Source: an uncultured Clostridia bacterium (GTDB taxonomy: Bacteria > Bacillota > Clostridia > UMGS1810). Taken from it: 24,571 nt of DNA. The stretch spans positions 1 to 24,571 of the forward strand of contig CALGRC010000090.1 of assembly GCA_937959315.1 (NCBI GenBank), given 5' to 3'. This document shows positions 1 through 9,113 of the stretch, one piece after another (position 1 is the first letter of the stretch; every line of letters starts with the position of its first letter). Made by a program: the position numbers and the translations under genes. Below the pieces are notes generated by a model. It searched no databases. It was not told the DNA's origin and saw only the letters and a program-made list of their open reading frames with translations.

Positions 1-2
1 AA

Positions 3-1979
3 GAGTTCTACTTGTTTTGCAATAAGTTTAATAAAATTATCACACCCAATGAGCAAAGCGACCGTGAAACTTTTTACAGTGAACGCCATGCCACAGATGA
101 AATGAGTTATGATGAATGGCTGGCCATCATTGACGGTTTGGAAGAATCGTCTTATCAGACCTTATACCGGAAGCATCAGGACGCGCCCATACAGGTGTTT
201 GCCTATTTCCAGCTTATCCCGGTTTATCAGACGCAGGAGCCTTATGGGACGCTGGTTGCTATCATTAACCAAACGGAATTGGAAAACACCATCCGCAATA
301 TTGAATGGGTAAACCGCGGCGATATTTATGTACTTGACCAATACGACCGGGTGTTATTTTCCAACCAGCAGCAACAGGAAACAGGCCTTCCGGTTGCTTA
401 TCAGGAATTGAAAGACGAGGACCAGGTTCTTTACCGCCGGGTTAACGGCGAACGGATGGTGGTATCCTATGTGAAGTCCACCCAGGCCGATTGGAAGTAT
501 GTGGTTGTTATGCCGTACAATGTATATTGGGAAAATTCTGTTTACATCAACGCCGCTTTTTTCATTTTGGTTGCTCTCATGCTGGGAATCAGCGCGCTGC
601 TCATACGGTATATGGCAAGGAAGAATTACCGGCCGCTGCGGCAGATTATGCAGAATATTTTGGAAAAGGAGTCGCAGCCGGACAGCCGTTGGGTCAATGA
701 ATATGCTGCAATCAGCCGGTATTTAAACGATTCCAGCAGGGAATCCAGCCGGCTGAAGCAATTGCTGGAGGAAAAGCGCAATCTGCTTCAGGAAAGTTTT
801 TTGAAGCGTTTGCTGCTGAATGGCCCGGCAGATGATTCCATGCTTCAGCGCGGCGCTGAAGAATATGGCATTGTGTTTCAAACATCGTTATTTGCCGTTG
901 TGGCCGTATGTTTGGATGATTTCAGCACATTGTTTCCAGAGGAAGAATACCACGGGAAACGGGCGGTAGACATTGTATGCTTTTGTATCAAAAATGTGCT
1001 GAAAGAGATCTTGAATCAATCCTATTGCGTATATATTGCGCAGGAAAATAACATTATCATGGCGCTTTTAAGCCCAAGAGCTTCTCAAACTGCCGGGGAT
1101 TTTGAGCAGGAAATAGAGGGGCTGCTGTCGGGGATGCATGAATTTTTCGATAAAAATATGCAGGTATATTTTACTGCTTCGGTAAGCTCCTTACACCAAG
1201 GGGCAGAGCAAATTACGCAGGCGCACAGGGAAGCGCTGGATGCCCTGGAATACCGGCTGATACTGGGGAAAAACCGTACCATTTTTTATACCCGGATAGG
1301 GGAAGCAGGGGAACGCAAACGGACGGCTTATGTTTATTCCATTGCCAGTGAGCAAAAGCTGATGAACAGTATCCTCAACGGCGACGTCACAGGCTCCAGG
1401 AAAATTGTGCAGGAAATATTCCAGCAGCAGGGCATTTGGCAGATAGACCATTTGGAAACAGCAAAATGTTTAATGTACGATTTGGCAAGCACCATGCAAA
1501 AAATATTCAACTATATAGAAGACGAGGCGCTATTTGAACAAGTCCAGCCGCTGGAACGGGTTATTACGTGCGAGACTATGCACGACCTGGAGCAGGTTGT
1601 TTTGGATATTACGGAAAAGACGGCGGCTTATTTTGAGGAACAAAAGTGTACGGTCCGTTTAAGTGACCGTGTGTGCGAATATGTGAATGCCAATTATGGC
1701 AATGCGGATGTCAATGTGAATATGCTGGGGGACCATTTTGGGATGGCACCGTCGTATCTATCAAAAATTTTCAAAAAGGAAACTGGGATGCGGCTGCTGG
1801 ACTACATCAGCAATACCCGCATAGATGCCGCCAAGCATTTGCTGGAGGATACCTCTAAAAGCGTGGCGGAAATTTCGACGCAAGTGGGATATATTGACAG
1901 CAATGCGTTTATTTTGGCCTTTAAACGGAAAGAGGGGATTACACCAGGGCAATATCGTACAAAACTCCACAGGCCATAG
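3..1979 (+). CDS. Transmembrane AraC-family sensor-regulator (5' truncated by window edge)
   Basis: The reading frame is open to the left edge, so the true start is outside the window; the first internal start-like codon (TTG at 12) is not convincing. What remains is the end of an extracytoplasmic sensor region (to about base 530, resembling the membrane-proximal part of a dCache domain), one membrane segment (about 540-615), a cytoplasmic linker with HAMP-like position, a central region without clear motifs, and a C-terminal AraC double helix-turn-helix (about 1665-1970; first helix region around MAPSYLSKIFKKETG, second around VAEISTQVGYIDSNAF). Proteins of this layout are known in Firmicutes next to LplABC-type sugar importers and activate them in response to external saccharide. 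Its stop lies 27 bp before the secreted lyase-like gene, so co-transcription is likely. Role as activator of the downstream locus is inference. Confidence 0.88.
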   Translation, partial: EFYLFCNKFNKIITPNEQSDRETFYSERHATDEMSYDEWLAIIDGLEESSYQTLYRKHQDAPIQVFAYFQLIPVYQTQEPYGTLVAIINQTELENTIRNIEWVNRGDIYVLDQYDRVLFSNQQQQETGLPVAYQELKDEDQVLYRRVNGERMVVSYVKSTQADWKYVVVMPYNVYWENSVYINAAFFILVALMLGISALLIRYMARKNYRPLRQIMQNILEKESQPDSRWVNEYAAISRYLNDSSRESSRLKQLLEEKRNLLQESFLKRLLLNGPADDSMLQRGAEEYGIVFQTSLFAVVAVCLDDFSTLFPEEEYHGKRAVDIVCFCIKNVLKEILNQSYCVYIAQENNIIMALLSPRASQTAGDFEQEIEGLLSGMHEFFDKNMQVYFTASVSSLHQGAEQITQAHREALDALEYRLILGKNRTIFYTRIGEAGERKRTAYVYSIASEQKLMNSILNGDVTGSRKIVQEIFQQQGIWQIDHLETAKCLMYDLASTMQKIFNYIEDEALFEQVQPLERVITCETMHDLEQVVLDITEKTAAYFEEQKCTVRLSDRVCEYVNANYGNADVNVNMLGDHFGMAPSYLSKIFKKETGMRLLDYISNTRIDAAKHLLEDTSKSVAEISTQVGYIDSNAFILAFKRKEGITPGQYRTKLHRP

Positions 1980-2006
1980 TGGTGAAAAAGAAAGGGTGAG
2001 ATTGAT

Positions 2007-5000
2007 ATGGGGAAAAAGTGGTGCTGTATATTGCTTGCCCTCCTGATGGTTTTTCAGGCGGCGGCGGTTACGGTATTTGCTGAAGAGGAAGAGGAATCTG
2101 AGGATGAAGTGACGGAGGAAAGCATGCAGTTGCCGTCTGGAAGCAGCCGGCTGATCGATACCTTCCGTACGTCGCATCCCCGGCTGATTGTAAATGATTT
2201 TGACCCCATCAGGCAAAAGCTAGAGGACAACTACCTGCTGCAGCGCTGGTATCTTGCCGTCAAGCGCGAAGCGGATGAACTGCTTGAAGAGGATCCGCTG
2301 CCCTATCAGACGGAGGACGCGAACGAGCACATACTTTCGCTTTCCCGTAAGGTTTACCGCCGGGCGTATGTATTGGCGTTTGCATACAATATAGAAAATG
2401 ACGTCCGGTATAAAGACCGTTTGTGGGAAGAGATGGAAAGCGTAGCAAATTATCCAAGCTGGTGCCCGCATAGCTTTTTGGGGACGGCCGAGACTACCCA
2501 TGCGGTGGCTATTGCATACGACTGGTGCTACCAGGCCTGGACTGAAGAACAACTGGATATTATGCGCAATGCCATGATTACAAAATCGTTTGAACCGGCA
2601 ATGGTTTACTACGATGGCGGGCGGATTGGCACTGGTACCAGGTTCCCGTCGGCGACGCACAACTGGAACGCCGTTTGTAACGACGCTTTGATGATGGGCG
2701 CAATTGCCATCTTTAATGAAGAACCGGATTTTGCAGAAACCATTTTGCAAAATGTGGCGGCAACCCTGCCGCGCGGTTTGGAATGCTACCGTACCGGCGG
2801 CGCATACCCAGAGGGCACCATGTACTGGTCCTATGGCACCAATTACCTGACCTATGGCATGGCGTCGCTGGATACCGCCGTCAAAGACGGTACCGAATTG
2901 CCGGAAGAGCTGTCGTTTTATAAATTCCCGGGTATTTCCGAAACGCCTGACTACATGATCCACATGATTGCGCCGACCGGCACCTTTAATTCTGGTGATG
3001 CCTCGACCAATAAAAACGGCGGCGGGCCGATTATGTACTGGTTTGCGCAAAAATACCAAAAGCCGCATTATGCATGGTCACAGCTCGAAATCGATCGGAA
3101 TTTGGACCCTGAAACAGCCGAGGGTTTTGGCCGGGTACTATCTATTATTTGGTATTTGCCCGAGCTGGACCAGCCGGGCGACGATGTGCCGCTTGATAAG
3201 GTCTACCAGAGCGAGGACCATGTAAATTTGGTGCTGCTGCAGGATTCGCCGTCTTCCAATGTAAACGGTATTTATGCCGGTTTGCAGGGCGGCGATAACC
3301 GCACCAACCATGCCTACCTGTCCCTGGGGACGTTTATGATTGAGGCGCTGGGTGTGCGGTGGGCCACCATGCGCGGCGCGGGCGACTATGAATGGCCCAA
3401 CTACTTTAGTATTAAAGATTCTGGCGGCCGGTATGAGTATTACAATACCCGGGCGGAGGGGCAAAACACGCTGGTTATCAACCCTTCTGCGAAGGCAGAT
3501 CAGGACATTGACGCCATTGCGCCGGTTGTCCGGAGTGAGTCGTCGGATAATGAGGCTTATGGCATCATCGATCTGACGCAGGCCTATGCCGAGGATGTCA
3601 ACAGCGCGCTGCGCGGTATCCGGCTGTTTGACAACCGCAGCCGCATTGTGGTGCAGGATGAGGTAGACGCCAAAAGCGCCATCCATACCGGTTACTGGTT
3701 TATGCACACTGCCGCGGACGTCCAGATTTCCGCCGATGGGCGCAGCGCTACCCTGTTCCAGGATGGCAAGCGGATGCGGGTCAATATCATAGAAGGGCCG
3801 GAAAACGCACGGTTTACCTATATGGATGCCAAGCCGCTTCCCACGTCGCCAAACCCGGAAGTTATCCGAAACCGCAACTTTGGGAAAAAGCTGGCCATTG
3901 ACTTTAGCGGGGAACAGAAATTTAAGCTGGCCGTAGAGTTTGTGCCGCTGTACGACAACCAGGCGCCCCCGCAGCCGATGGATGGATCGCCCGATTTGGC
4001 CGATTGGAAAATTGAGGACAGTGCAAATTCCCTTGGCGGGGAGATGGGCAGCAATGTAGCGCTTATGGCTGGCAGCCCGTATACATATTTCAACCAGTAC
4101 CGCAGCTATATCGATATGGCGAACCCGTCTGTTATAACCCTTTCAGAGGATGGGCAGCTTTTGCTTCCCATGAAATACCTGTCCGACTGCTTTGGGGCGC
4201 TGACCGAATGGAATGCTGAGCAGGGCAGCATGGACATTTATTATAGGGATGTTGCTGCAACCATAACCTCTGGCAGCAGCCAGGTGACAATCAATGGGGA
4301 GCCGGTTACCATGGCGGCGCCGGCCCGGATTGAAAACGACAGGATGTATCTGCCGGCGGAAATTGCGGCGGAAATATTCGGGAAAGCCTTGCTGGTAGAT
4401 GACAGCGGCGTTATTTTGCTGGCAAATACCGATTCTGTGCCGGAAGGGACAGAACTGGAATGGCTGATGGAGCAGCTCAGGCAGCAGCTGGGGTACCGGC
4501 TGGCCATTGACGGAACGAATGCAGACTTTTTCACACCAGAGGCTAAAAATTGTAATGTTTTGGTGCAAACCGGCAGCAGCCCTTCGGTAGAGCTGGAAAC
4601 CTTCGACGCAGAACTTGCGCCGGCTGTCCTGCAGAGCTCTGAGAACAACCAAACGGTATTCCAGGCAGGGGAGCAGACATATCAGATAAACTGTTTGCTG
4701 GACCCGTATGAATACCAGAGCCGCGACGATGGGGTCAGAAGCCTGAATGTGACGCTGGAAAGCCTGGGGACGGGCGATGTGGATATGAATGCGCACAATT
4801 GGTATGAAAACGTGGTGATAACGGCCAGCAAGGAAGGGACATATCCGCCGGAAAACCTCAATGACAATTCTATCAGTACGCTCTTTACGCTTGAGGGGAC
4901 GCCCTGGATCCAGTTTGACTTTGGAGAGAAGGTCCCGCTGCACAGTATGGCGATTGCCACATCCAAGGGGAATGAGCGGTCGTACAATTTTGACCTTCAG

Positions 5001-5498
5001 GTATCGGACGACGGGCAGACCTGGACGGATGTGATGATGGGGGCGAGTACGTCAGGCACCAGCGTATATCCCGATATTTTTGAGTTGGGCGATATCAGCG
5101 CAAGGTATGTCAAGTATACCGGCCATGGCAACAGCGCCAACGCTTGGACGAGTCTTTCGGAGGTGCGTTTCTATGAAAGCGCCGAGCAGCAGGCGGCCGA
5201 CCAAGCCATGTGGGATTTGTATTTCAAAAGCGAGGTTGGGGACGCGTATATTTTGGCGCTAGATGAAGTGCTTCGCTTACATATCAAAGGAATCCGGAAT
5301 GATGCGAAGGAGGTAGAACTGGACGGCAGCGGGTTGAAGAAATTTGTTGTGACCAGCAGCAATCCGGACGTGCTGGAGGTTGACCTGGCGGCCGGCACCG
5401 TAACGGCGAAAGGGCTGGGGGAAGCGACCATTACAGTGGATTTGATTGTCAATAATCTTACGCGTACCGAGACGGTAGACGTGGTTGTTACGGAATAA
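2007..5498 (+). CDS. Secreted heparinase II/III-like protein with stalk, F5/8 C and Ig-like domains
   Basis: ATG at 2007 is preceded by AAGGGTGAG with 7-base spacing. Residues 1-25 form a signal peptide with likely cleavage after VFA. Residues about 50-350 look like the alpha/alpha toroid of heparinase II/III-type polysaccharide lyases, with HNWN (H218) and GGAYPEG (Y267, next to Y273) where such lyases carry the catalytic His and Tyr. Residues about 400-650 match the beta-sandwich half: NHAYLSLGTF (H435), then a region ending in AEGQNTLVIN where the family usually has EGHNTL. Then follow a copper-amine-oxidase-N-like stalk repeat (about 700-805), an F5/8 type C or CBM32-like domain (about 930-1057) and a Big-type Ig-like end. 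There is no LPXTG anchor. It probably degrades or binds an extracellular uronate-containing glycan; substrate and actual lyase activity are uncertain, partly because of the His-to-Gln difference. It is adjacent to an importer operon on the same strand. Confidence 0.82.
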   Translation: MGKKWCCILLALLMVFQAAAVTVFAEEEEESEDEVTEESMQLPSGSSRLIDTFRTSHPRLIVNDFDPIRQKLEDNYLLQRWYLAVKREADELLEEDPLPYQTEDANEHILSLSRKVYRRAYVLAFAYNIENDVRYKDRLWEEMESVANYPSWCPHSFLGTAETTHAVAIAYDWCYQAWTEEQLDIMRNAMITKSFEPAMVYYDGGRIGTGTRFPSATHNWNAVCNDALMMGAIAIFNEEPDFAETILQNVAATLPRGLECYRTGGAYPEGTMYWSYGTNYLTYGMASLDTAVKDGTELPEELSFYKFPGISETPDYMIHMIAPTGTFNSGDASTNKNGGGPIMYWFAQKYQKPHYAWSQLEIDRNLDPETAEGFGRVLSIIWYLPELDQPGDDVPLDKVYQSEDHVNLVLLQDSPSSNVNGIYAGLQGGDNRTNHAYLSLGTFMIEALGVRWATMRGAGDYEWPNYFSIKDSGGRYEYYNTRAEGQNTLVINPSAKADQDIDAIAPVVRSESSDNEAYGIIDLTQAYAEDVNSALRGIRLFDNRSRIVVQDEVDAKSAIHTGYWFMHTAADVQISADGRSATLFQDGKRMRVNIIEGPENARFTYMDAKPLPTSPNPEVIRNRNFGKKLAIDFSGEQKFKLAVEFVPLYDNQAPPQPMDGSPDLADWKIEDSANSLGGEMGSNVALMAGSPYTYFNQYRSYIDMANPSVITLSEDGQLLLPMKYLSDCFGALTEWNAEQGSMDIYYRDVAATITSGSSQVTINGEPVTMAAPARIENDRMYLPAEIAAEIFGKALLVDDSGVILLANTDSVPEGTELEWLMEQLRQQLGYRLAIDGTNADFFTPEAKNCNVLVQTGSSPSVELETFDAELAPAVLQSSENNQTVFQAGEQTYQINCLLDPYEYQSRDDGVRSLNVTLESLGTGDVDMNAHNWYENVVITASKEGTYPPENLNDNSISTLFTLEGTPWIQFDFGEKVPLHSMAIATSKGNERSYNFDLQVSDDGQTWTDVMMGASTSGTSVYPDIFELGDISARYVKYTGHGNSANAWTSLSEVRFYESAEQQAADQAMWDLYFKSEVGDAYILALDEVLRLHIKGIRNDAKEVELDGSGLKKFVVTSSNPDVLEVDLAAGTVTAKGLGEATITVDLIVNNLTRTETVDVVVTE

Positions 5499-5513
5499 AA
5501 ATGTGCTGTTTAG

Positions 5514-5545
5514 AAATTCAGGATGTTTTTATAAATGCCTGATTT
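5514..5545 (+). promoter_or_regulatory. Candidate operator: inverted repeat overlapping the -35 box
   Basis: TCAGG (5518-5522) and CCTGA (5538-5542) form an inverted repeat with a 15-base AT-rich spacer, flanked by AAA and TTT. The right arm abuts the -35 box at 5543. It could be an operator or a weak hairpin; the arms are short, so chance is possible. Confidence 0.3.
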
Positions 5546-5571
5546 ACGCAAGGGGAAGAACGCGATATGAT
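5543..5571 (+). promoter_or_regulatory. Sigma-A type promoter of the importer operon
   Basis: TTTACG (5543-5548), a 17-base spacer, then TATGAT (5566-5571). Expected transcription start is near 5578, about 30 bases before the GTG start at 5608. It falls inside the frame of an upstream-extended version of the next gene, which argues against that extension. Assigned from box match and spacing only. Confidence 0.6.
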
Positions 5572-5607
5572 GGAAATAGGAAAGGATTTTATGAGGAGGG
5601 ATTGACT

Positions 5608-7179
5608 GTGAAGAGAAATTGGAAATGGCTTGCGGCAGGCCTGTCGGTTGTCCTGGCGTCCGGGGTTGTATTTGGCGGCTGCCAGAACAAGGATGAAGCA
5701 AACGGTGACGGCCCGATTGAATTGACCTATTGGGTGGATATGGGGACGGCGACAGCCTCAGTGCTATCAGACTATAATGACTCCCCGGTATATCAAAAAA
5801 TGGAAGAGCTGACGGGGGTTAAATTGACATTCCAGCACCCGCCGGCCGGGCAGGCTGCCGAGCAGTTCAACCTGCTCATTGCGTCGCGCGACCTGCCTGA
5901 CCTGATTGAATACAGCTGGGCGAAATCCTATCCCGGCGGTGCGGAAAAGGCAATTAGCGACAATATGATTATCAGCCTGAATGATTTGGTAGACGAATAT
6001 GCGCCCAATTATAAGAAATTGCTGGACGATAACGATATTATCCGCAAGCAGGCTATGACGGACAACAAAACGCTGTTTGCTTTCCCGGCCATTGGCGTGG
6101 ATTCGGTGAAAACGACCAGCGGGCCGATGATACGCAAGGATTGGCTGGACCAGCTGGGGCTGGCGATGCCGGAGACCATTGACGATTGGGACAATGTGCT
6201 GCAGCAGTTCCATGACCAGCTTGGGATCATTGCGCCGCTGACCGGCCAAGTGAGCCATTTTACCAGCAACAATGTGTTCAGCGGGGCTTTTGGCGTGGGG
6301 ACCCGGTTCTATCTTAAGGATGGGGAGGTAAAATATGGCCCCTGTGAACCGGAATATAAGGAATATGTATTAAAGCTGAAAGATTGGTATAGCCGCGGCC
6401 TGCTTGATCCTGATTTCCTGGCCAACGACGGCAAGGCGGTAGACAATCTGATTACCACCGGCCAGGCGGGCGCGGTGTATGGCTTTATTGGCAGCAGCCT
6501 TGGGAAATATATTACCAGCATGAAAGATCAAGACCCCAATTTCAACCTGGTTGGCGCACAATACCCGGTCAAAAACCGCGGGGATCATCCAAAATTTGCT
6601 CAGCGCGCGTGGGAAGTACGCGACGAGGGTATGCTGGCGATCACCACAGAAAATAAATATCCGGAAGAGTCGGCAAAATGGGTGGATTATTTTTACGGCA
6701 CCGAAGGCAACCTGCTCAAAAACTTTGGGATTGAAGGGGAAACCTATACCATGGTTGACGGATACCCCACCTATACCGATTTGATTTTGAAAAACCCGGA
6801 TGGGCTTTCCATCAGCCAGGCGATCAGCAAGTACACCCGTGCCGCTACGCCCTCGCCCGGCCTGATTGACCGGCGGTACCACGAACAGTATTATGATGTG
6901 CAGCAGCAGAAAGATGCGATGAACCTGTGGGACAGCGTAGCGGATTATGCTCTGGAAACCACGTTGCCGCAGCTGACACCGACTGTTGAAGAAGCCGAAG
7001 AACTTTCGGTTATCACGACCAGTGTCAATTCGTTTGTAGATGAAATGGTTGTGCGGTTTATCCTGGGGACAGAGTCGATGGATAACTATGATACATTCTT
7101 AAGTGAAATGCAGGGTATGAACATAGGGCGCGCATTGGAAATTTATCAGGGCGCATTGGAACGTTACACAGCCAGATAA
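5608..7179 (+). CDS. ABC sugar transporter solute-binding lipoprotein (LplA/YtcQ type)
   Basis: This is the extracellular solute-binding subunit of an oligosaccharide importer, held to the membrane by a lipid. I choose the GTG at 5608 because GAGGAGGG (5593-5600) sits 7 bases upstream and the product then starts with a basic N-terminus, a hydrophobic stretch and a lipobox ending GVVFGGC (Cys25). The frame can be extended upstream to 5485, but that would place a promoter inside the gene and give no signal sequence. The mature part starts with a typical segment (PIELTYWVDMGT) and includes VYQKMEELTGVKLTF, as in family 1 binding proteins of the large (about 500-560 residue) LipO/YtcQ class. Length is 523 residues, normal for that class. 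It is followed by two permease genes at 30 and 13 bp spacing. The ligand cannot be read from sequence; the neighbours suggest a mannose-containing or uronate-containing oligosaccharide. Confidence 0.92.
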   Translation: MKRNWKWLAAGLSVVLASGVVFGGCQNKDEANGDGPIELTYWVDMGTATASVLSDYNDSPVYQKMEELTGVKLTFQHPPAGQAAEQFNLLIASRDLPDLIEYSWAKSYPGGAEKAISDNMIISLNDLVDEYAPNYKKLLDDNDIIRKQAMTDNKTLFAFPAIGVDSVKTTSGPMIRKDWLDQLGLAMPETIDDWDNVLQQFHDQLGIIAPLTGQVSHFTSNNVFSGAFGVGTRFYLKDGEVKYGPCEPEYKEYVLKLKDWYSRGLLDPDFLANDGKAVDNLITTGQAGAVYGFIGSSLGKYITSMKDQDPNFNLVGAQYPVKNRGDHPKFAQRAWEVRDEGMLAITTENKYPEESAKWVDYFYGTEGNLLKNFGIEGETYTMVDGYPTYTDLILKNPDGLSISQAISKYTRAATPSPGLIDRRYHEQYYDVQQQKDAMNLWDSVADYALETTLPQLTPTVEEAEELSVITTSVNSFVDEMVVRFILGTESMDNYDTFLSEMQGMNIGRALEIYQGALERYTAR

Positions 7180-7209
7180 GGAATTTTGGAGTGGATAGGA
7201 GATAACGCA

Positions 7210-8166
7210 ATGGAAACGTTGGCAACGAAACGGCAGGCGGGCACCCTTCACAGGGGCGCCCGCAGCCGGCTGGCAAAGACAGTATCCAAAAATAAATATC
7301 TGTTTTTGATGATAGCGCCGGTGCTGATTTATTACATCATTTTTTGTTATGGACCGATTTATGGGGCAATGATTGCGTTCAAGGATTTTGATATTTCCAA
7401 GGGAATCCTGGGCAGCCCCTGGGTTGGGTTCAAGCATTTCGAGACCTTTTTTACTGGCCCGTATTTTACCCGCACCCTGGTAAATACCCTTTTGATCAGC
7501 TTATATTCCATTGTTTTTGGGTTCCCGGTGCCGGTTATTTTTGCTTTGCTGCTCAACGAGCTGGGGAGCCAGAAATTCAAACGTGTGGTGCAGACGGTAA
7601 CCTACCTGCCGCATTTTATTTCCATGGTGGTTATTTGCGGTATGATCCATACCTTTGTGGCGCGCAACGGTATTATTACCGACCTGTATGCTGCGCTGGG
7701 GGGCGAGCGGGCGAATTTGCTTGTCGATCCCAAAAACTTCCGAACCATTTTTGTTGTTTCAGGTATATGGCAGACGTTTGGCTGGAGCAGTATTGTATAC
7801 CTGTCTACCCTGAGCAATGTGGATATACAGCTTTATGAGGCGGCCGAGCTGGACGGCGCAGGCCGTTTCCAAAAGATATGGCATATTACGCTGCCGGCTT
7901 TGATTCCAACCATTGTTATCATGTTCATTATGCGTATGGGGAATGTCATGACGGTTGGGTTTGAAAAGGTCATCTTGCTGTATAACCCAAATACTTATGA
8001 AACGGCGGATGTGATATCCAGTTATGTGTACAGGATGGGCTTGGGCGAATCGCACCAGTATAGCTATTCTACAGCAGTAGGCCTGTTTACATCTGTCATT
8101 AACTTTTTACTGGTGGTATCCTTTAATTTTATCTGTAAAAAGGTTACCGCCAACAGCCTGTGGTAA
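7210..8166 (+). CDS. ABC sugar transporter permease (LplB type)
   Basis: Integral membrane subunit of the importer. ATG at 7210 has AGGAGA (7198-7203) at 6-base spacing, preferred over the TTG at 7186. The 318-residue protein has a basic N-terminus, six predicted membrane segments starting with YLFLMIAPVLIYYIIF, and the EAAELDGAGRFQKIWHITLP segment (around bases 7838-7897), which is the EAA loop that contacts the shared ATPase in carbohydrate permeases. The sequence of the first 60 residues (GPIYGAMIAFKDFD, LGSPWVGFKHFETFF) is characteristic of the LplB/PgaA-like class. It lies between the binding protein and the second permease in one operon. No ATPase gene is present in the window; this class normally borrows an MsmK-like ATPase encoded elsewhere. 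Confidence 0.93.
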   Translation: METLATKRQAGTLHRGARSRLAKTVSKNKYLFLMIAPVLIYYIIFCYGPIYGAMIAFKDFDISKGILGSPWVGFKHFETFFTGPYFTRTLVNTLLISLYSIVFGFPVPVIFALLLNELGSQKFKRVVQTVTYLPHFISMVVICGMIHTFVARNGIITDLYAALGGERANLLVDPKNFRTIFVVSGIWQTFGWSSIVYLSTLSNVDIQLYEAAELDGAGRFQKIWHITLPALIPTIVIMFIMRMGNVMTVGFEKVILLYNPNTYETADVISSYVYRMGLGESHQYSYSTAVGLFTSVINFLLVVSFNFICKKVTANSLW

Positions 8167-8179
8167 GGAGGTGGATGGA

Positions 8180-9064
8180 ATGGTACTGAAAAAAACTGCG
8201 GCGGATAGGACGTTTGAAGTGATAAATGTCATCATTATGCTGTTCCTGATTGCCGTTACGCTCTATCCTTTTTTGTACATCATATTTGCATCGTTTAGCA
8301 ATTCGGATGATTTGATCCGTCATTCCGGGATGCTGCTTTATCCGTTGGGCATCAATTTGAACGCATACAAAATGGTGTTTCAGAATCCAAATATTTTTAC
8401 TGGATATGGGAATACCCTGATCGTTTTGGTTGTAGGGACGGCCTTGAACCTGTTGATGACATCTTTTGGCGCATACGTGTTATCCAGGAATAGCTTTCCT
8501 TGCAAACGGGTCATTTTGGTTTTAATTGTGTTTACTATGTATTTCCAGGGTGGTATGATTCCGCGGTACCTGTTGATTTATGACACCTTGAATTTAGGCG
8601 ACAGCTTGCTTGCGCTAATTATCCCGCAGGCGATATCCACCTATAACCTCATTGTCATGCGCACGTCGTTTTTAGGGGTGCCGGACAGCCTGGAGGAATC
8701 GGCAAAAATAGACGGCGCCAATGATTTTGTAATCCTGTTCCGGATTATATTGCCGGTTTCCATGTCGGTGGTAGCGGTGATGATTTTATTCTATGGCGTG
8801 ACGCATTGGAATGCATGGTTTGACGCGATGATTTTCCTGCGCGACCGCAAGCGCTATCCATTGCAGCTTATATTGCGGGAAATTTTAATTTTAAACAGCA
8901 CGGAAACCATGGCGGTAGAAAGTGCTGACGTGAATAATATGGCAGTAGGGGAAAGTATCAAATATGCAACCATTATGGTGGCAACCTTGCCGGTGCTGGC
9001 TGTTTACCCATTTTTGCAAAAGTATTTTGTGAAGGGCGTCATGATTGGCGCAATCAAAGGATAA
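8180..9064 (+). CDS. ABC sugar transporter permease (LplC/YtcP type)
   Basis: Second permease subunit, 294 residues. AAGGAGG at 8165-8171 gives 8-base spacing to the ATG at 8180, so I prefer this over the GTG at 8171, which overlaps the ribosome site. Six membrane segments are visible, beginning with NVIIMLFLIAVTLYPFLYII. The EAA loop reads SLEESAKIDGANDFVILFRI. The internal TMYFQGGMIPRYLLI and C-terminal VKGVMIGAIKG are typical of LplC/YtcP permeases. It pairs with the upstream permease; the 13-bp gap suggests translational coupling. A 49-bp gap with a strong ribosome site separates it from the flavoenzyme gene, with no terminator between, so the enzymes are probably in the same transcript. 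Confidence 0.93.
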   Translation: MVLKKTAADRTFEVINVIIMLFLIAVTLYPFLYIIFASFSNSDDLIRHSGMLLYPLGINLNAYKMVFQNPNIFTGYGNTLIVLVVGTALNLLMTSFGAYVLSRNSFPCKRVILVLIVFTMYFQGGMIPRYLLIYDTLNLGDSLLALIIPQAISTYNLIVMRTSFLGVPDSLEESAKIDGANDFVILFRIILPVSMSVVAVMILFYGVTHWNAWFDAMIFLRDRKRYPLQLILREILILNSTETMAVESADVNNMAVGESIKYATIMVATLPVLAVYPFLQKYFVKGVMIGAIKG

Positions 9065-9113
9065 TCAGGCCAAGCGTTGGAAACAGAAATAAGATTTCTG
9101 TAGGAGGATAAGC

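Noticed and set aside
2220..3068. 282-residue open frame on the minus strand inside the lyase-like gene
   Set aside because: It lies wholly within a gene with clear signal peptide and domain motifs, its product is low-complexity in Arg/His/Ile, and it has no convincing ribosome site.
4143..4943. 266-residue minus-strand open frame
   Set aside because: Antisense to the stalk and F5/8 C region of the lyase-like gene; composition is that of a reverse-complement shadow.
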